Shown one piece after another: positions 61,294-64,000 of a stretch of DNA of 64,000 nt. The DNA lies in the NCBI GenBank assembly GCA_034521755.1, contig JAXHMB010000003.1, positions 558,001-622,000 of the forward strand, given 5' to 3'. Numbering within the stretch: the stretch's first letter is position 1; each line of letters begins with the position of its first letter. The position numbers were made by a program, and so were the translations under genes. The DNA comes from JAXHMB01 sp034521755. Its GTDB lineage: Bacteria > Bacteroidota > Rhodothermia > Balneolales > Balneolaceae. The notes under the pieces were generated by a model. That model ran no database searches, had not been told where the DNA came from, and was given only the letters and a program-made list of their open reading frames with translations.

Positions 61294-64000
61294 ATGGATC
61301 AACAAAAGTGGAAGAAAGTTAACGAAATCGTTGACACCGCTCTGGAACTAAAAGGCCAGCAAAGAGATACCTTTATAGAAAAAAAGTGTAAAGATGATGA
61401 GGCGCTAAAATCCGAAGTTACCAGACTACTGGAGTCTATTGAGCAATCTGGCACCGAAGGGTTTTTAGAAAATACAAAAGACTTTCCCGGGCATCTGGCC
61501 GCCGACTTTTCCAAAGAAGAACAAGAATCTGCTTCTTCGCTGGTAGGAAAAACTATAGATCAATACACCATCACAAAACTCATTGGTCACGGCGGTATGG
61601 GTTCGGTATTTTTGGCTGAACGTGCCGATGAAGCCTATAATCGTCCCATTGCCCTTAAGGTAATGCGTCGCGGGATGGATACTCCCTCGAATGTAGCCCG
61701 GTTTGAAAGGGAGCGCAATATTCTGGCCAACCTCGATCACCCGAATATTGCACGACTGCTGGACGGTGGAGTCACGGAGGCCGGCCTACCCTACCTGGTC
61801 ATGGAATATGTAGAGGGAATATCTCTGCTTGACTACTGTGATAGCAAAAAACTAAACATTGATAAAAGGCTTTCATTATTTAAAGAGGTATGCCAAGCGG
61901 TCAAACATGCACACACCAATGCCACTATTCACCGTGATCTAAAGCCTTCCAATATTTTAGTTACAGACGAAGGAAATGTAAAAGTGCTGGACTTTGGTAT
62001 CGCCAAGCTGCTGGAACCCGAAGATCCCGAAAGTACCCTGCTCCAAACACGAACAGGCGCTCGTATGCTTACTTTAGGCTACGCTGCTCCCGAGCAGCTG
62101 GAAAGCAAAGCTATTACAACAGCTACTGACTCTTATACCTTGGGCATTTTGCTCTATGAATTACTCGTGGGCGTCCATCCTTTTGATATGGATGACAAAG
62201 ACCTGACCCAGATTGAGCAGATCATTCGCAGCAAAGAGCCGAGCCTTCCTTCTAACAAATTCTCAAACCTTCCCACAGAAACACAGAAAAAACTTGCACG
62301 CAAAAGAAATACTACAGCTGCTGCTATTCTTAAGCTACTCAGTGGTGATCTGGATGCCATCGTGATTAAAGCCCTGCGCAAAGAGCCGGAATCTCGCTAC
62401 AGCTCAGCCGAACAGCTGCTCGAAGATCTGCAACGCCGAGAGCAGAATTTACCGGTGATAGCACGGGAGGATACCTTTCGTTATAACTCATCAAAGTTCA
62501 TTCGCAGACATAAAACCGGCATTTCTGTTGCAGCCGGATTTTTGCTGCTCATTATTGGCTTTACTGTTTTTTATACCTGGCAGATAACCGAAGAGCGAAA
62601 TAAAGCTCGCATTGAAGCCCAAAAAGCCGAGGAGGTTACGGAATTTCTTACGCGCATTTTTGAGGGGAGCAATCCATCGGTACCAAAAAGTGATAGTATT
62701 CCAGTTCGGCATTTTTTGGAAACGGGTGTTAAGCGGATAAATGAAATAGAGGAACAGCCAGAAGTTAAGGCAGCCCTTATGACAACGATGGGGAGAGTAT
62801 ATAGCAATCTGGGGCAATATGAAAGATCAGATACATTACATGAAGAAGCTCTAAAACTCAGCAAAAAAATATATAAAGATCCCCATGAAGACCTGGCCAA
62901 ATCATATGTAATGATGGCAGTGAATGAAAAGGAGTTGGATAATTTTGCTGCTGCAGAGTCACTCTATAAAAAGGGTATTAATATTCTGGAAAAACTCGGA
63001 AACCGCCCAGATAGCCTTTATTCAAGTTCATTAAGTAATCTTGCACTTTTATACGAGGAGATCGGAGAGCATCAAAAAGCGATTCCGTTTCACAAAAAGG
63101 CTGTAGCATTGGACAAAAAAAATTACCCCGAGGGTCATGAGAAGATCGGTATAAGCTTGAATCACCTTGCAGTAGCTCAGGATAAGAATGGAAATTTTCA
63201 AAAAGCACTCAAAAATTATGAAAAAGCCCTTAAGATTCTAAAAAATCAACTGGGAAATGATCACCAAAGAACAGCAATTACAACACATAATATTGCAATT
63301 TTATATCGAAATCTTGGGATGATTGACAGAGCTATGCCAATGATGAAAGAGGCGTTAAAGATGAAAAAAGCAATATATGGCAACGAGCACATTGTCGTTG
63401 TATCCAGCTTAGCCGGCATGGGGCATCTTTACAGGGAAACTGGACAAATAGAAAAGTCAATTTCCAGCTTTAAAAAAACTCTGGATATCGTTTCCAACAC
63501 GCATGGAGATTCAAGCATGTATTCCGGCATTATGATGTTCAGTTTGGGGGCAACCTACTTGCAAGATGGAAGTTTTTCAAAAGCTGAGCAACTATTCCGT
63601 AAGTCAATACATATTTTAGAACGTGTACTCGGACCGGAAGGCTCATATTTGGCTATTCCCAAACACATGCTGGGTAAGGTCTTTTTGAAACAAGAAAAAC
63701 TTTCCGAAGCACAAAATGAGTTTCGGGAAACTAAAAGCATATTAATAAAACATTACGAAACAAGTCATCCCTATTATGCTGGCTTGATGAAAAGCTTGGG
63801 AAGGCTGAAAATAGCTCAGGACAGTCTTCAAAAAGCCCATTTTTACTTAAACAAGTCGATTGAAGTATTTGAACAAAAATTACCCGATAACCATTGGAAG
63901 CTCGCAGAATCCAGGCTTTTGTTTGGTAAAGTGTTATATCATCAAGGAAATTATGATGAGAGCCGCCAATTGTTGCAACAAAGTATACCTAACATCCAAA
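61294..64000 (+). CDS. Serine/threonine protein kinase with TPR repeats, 3' end beyond the window
   Basis: About 902 codons are visible from ATG 61294, with no stop. Residues about 91-385 form a Hanks-type kinase: glycine loop LIGHGGMGSVF, ATP lysine in PIALKVM, catalytic HRDLKPSN (H213, D215), DFG (D233-G235), and YAAPEQ in the activation segment. A transmembrane helix at about 410-430 separates the cytoplasmic kinase from an extracytoplasmic region of at least ten TPR units (for example SLSNLALLYEEIGEHQKAI, TTHNIAILYRNLGMIDRAM). The N-terminal ~85 residues are helical and resemble the anti-sigma-like regions found in such kinases. Pairing with the adjoining ECF sigma factor suggests that it senses a peptide or surface cue and controls that sigma factor. 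Confidence 0.93.
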   Translation, partial: MDQQKWKKVNEIVDTALELKGQQRDTFIEKKCKDDEALKSEVTRLLESIEQSGTEGFLENTKDFPGHLAADFSKEEQESASSLVGKTIDQYTITKLIGHGGMGSVFLAERADEAYNRPIALKVMRRGMDTPSNVARFERERNILANLDHPNIARLLDGGVTEAGLPYLVMEYVEGISLLDYCDSKKLNIDKRLSLFKEVCQAVKHAHTNATIHRDLKPSNILVTDEGNVKVLDFGIAKLLEPEDPESTLLQTRTGARMLTLGYAAPEQLESKAITTATDSYTLGILLYELLVGVHPFDMDDKDLTQIEQIIRSKEPSLPSNKFSNLPTETQKKLARKRNTTAAAILKLLSGDLDAIVIKALRKEPESRYSSAEQLLEDLQRREQNLPVIAREDTFRYNSSKFIRRHKTGISVAAGFLLLIIGFTVFYTWQITEERNKARIEAQKAEEVTEFLTRIFEGSNPSVPKSDSIPVRHFLETGVKRINEIEEQPEVKAALMTTMGRVYSNLGQYERSDTLHEEALKLSKKIYKDPHEDLAKSYVMMAVNEKELDNFAAAESLYKKGINILEKLGNRPDSLYSSSLSNLALLYEEIGEHQKAIPFHKKAVALDKKNYPEGHEKIGISLNHLAVAQDKNGNFQKALKNYEKALKILKNQLGNDHQRTAITTHNIAILYRNLGMIDRAMPMMKEALKMKKAIYGNEHIVVVSSLAGMGHLYRETGQIEKSISSFKKTLDIVSNTHGDSSMYSGIMMFSLGATYLQDGSFSKAEQLFRKSIHILERVLGPEGSYLAIPKHMLGKVFLKQEKLSEAQNEFRETKSILIKHYETSHPYYAGLMKSLGRLKIAQDSLQKAHFYLNKSIEVFEQKLPDNHWKLAESRLLFGKVLYHQGNYDESRQLLQQSIPNIQ

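Noticed and set aside
1..64000. tRNA, rRNA or CRISPR loci
   Set aside because: No tRNA-like cloverleaf with a GTTCGAnTC T-loop, no rRNA-like stretch, and no regularly spaced direct repeats were found on either strand.
1..64000. Classical defence systems (restriction-modification, CBASS, toxin-antitoxin and similar)
   Set aside because: No cognate enzymes were recognised. The coiled-coil ATPase beside MscS is the only candidate, and it is reported with its uncertainty.

Overview
The window looks like chromosome from a Balneolota (Balneolales/Rhodothermales-like) or closely related Bacteroidota-type organism. Pointers are a type IX secretion (T9SS) C-terminal sorting domain, a DUF4296 lipoprotein, a Bacteroidota-style three-gene succinate dehydrogenase, -7 elements of the TAnnTTTG type, few Shine-Dalgarno sequences, and an ECF sigma factor beside a serine/threonine kinase with TPR repeats. 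The assignment is inference from gene content and style. I see no rRNA, tRNA or CRISPR array.

Layout. 1-6 kb: a VWA lipoprotein (cut by the window edge), a 21-bp perfect inverted repeat, the last 36 codons of a lost aldehyde dehydrogenase, a class III aminotransferase, and a badly frame-broken BNR/WD-like T9SS-exported protein. 6-20 kb: a UbiA-like prenyltransferase with a single-base frameshift, a GIY-YIG nuclease framed by a perfect 29-bp inverted repeat, anmK, a threonine synthase fused to a LeuA-type regulatory domain, msrA, the lysine/DAP cluster dapB-dapA-dapD, a DUF819 transporter-like protein, a degenerate serine hydrolase, an RsmI-like methyltransferase, and an IS200-type (RAYT-like) transposase surrounded by REP-like hairpin units. 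20-33 kb: ankyrin protein, M49-like lipoprotein peptidase, a coiled-coil P-loop ATPase next to an MscS channel, an amidase, udk, coaX, an SDR, a DUF4296 lipoprotein, recQ and a trans-sulfuration enzyme. 33-43 kb: sdhCAB, yigZ, a cobalamin adenosyltransferase, glmM and yicC (both frame-broken), gmk, rpoZ, coaBC. 43-58 kb: a 230-bp MITE-like element, a GNAT-like protein, a degenerate polysaccharide deacetylase with a lipase, then comF, a membrane protein, a histidine phosphatase, menG/ubiE, fabZ, panB and surE on the minus strand, and rodZ, ligA, an HD-domain membrane phosphodiesterase and xerD on the plus strand. 58-64 kb: a decayed partial copy of an ECF sigma gene, a decayed BspA-type leucine-rich-repeat lipoprotein, an intact ECF sigma factor and its kinase partner, which runs off the window.

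Most of the window is housekeeping metabolism: lysine/peptidoglycan precursors, cell-wall recycling, CoA synthesis (panB, coaX and coaBC are all here), menaquinone-linked respiration (sdhCAB, menG, possibly the UbiA homologue), nucleotide metabolism and DNA repair.

Two things stand out. First, there are two independent REP-like repeat systems, one tied to a GIY-YIG nuclease and one to a Y1 transposase. Second, frame breaks occur at many places, including in normally essential genes whose protein sequence stays well conserved on both sides of each break. That pattern suggests uncorrected indels in the assembly at least as much as real gene decay. The best candidate for an under-described system is the long coiled-coil ATPase adjoining MscS; the evidence for it is gene adjacency only.
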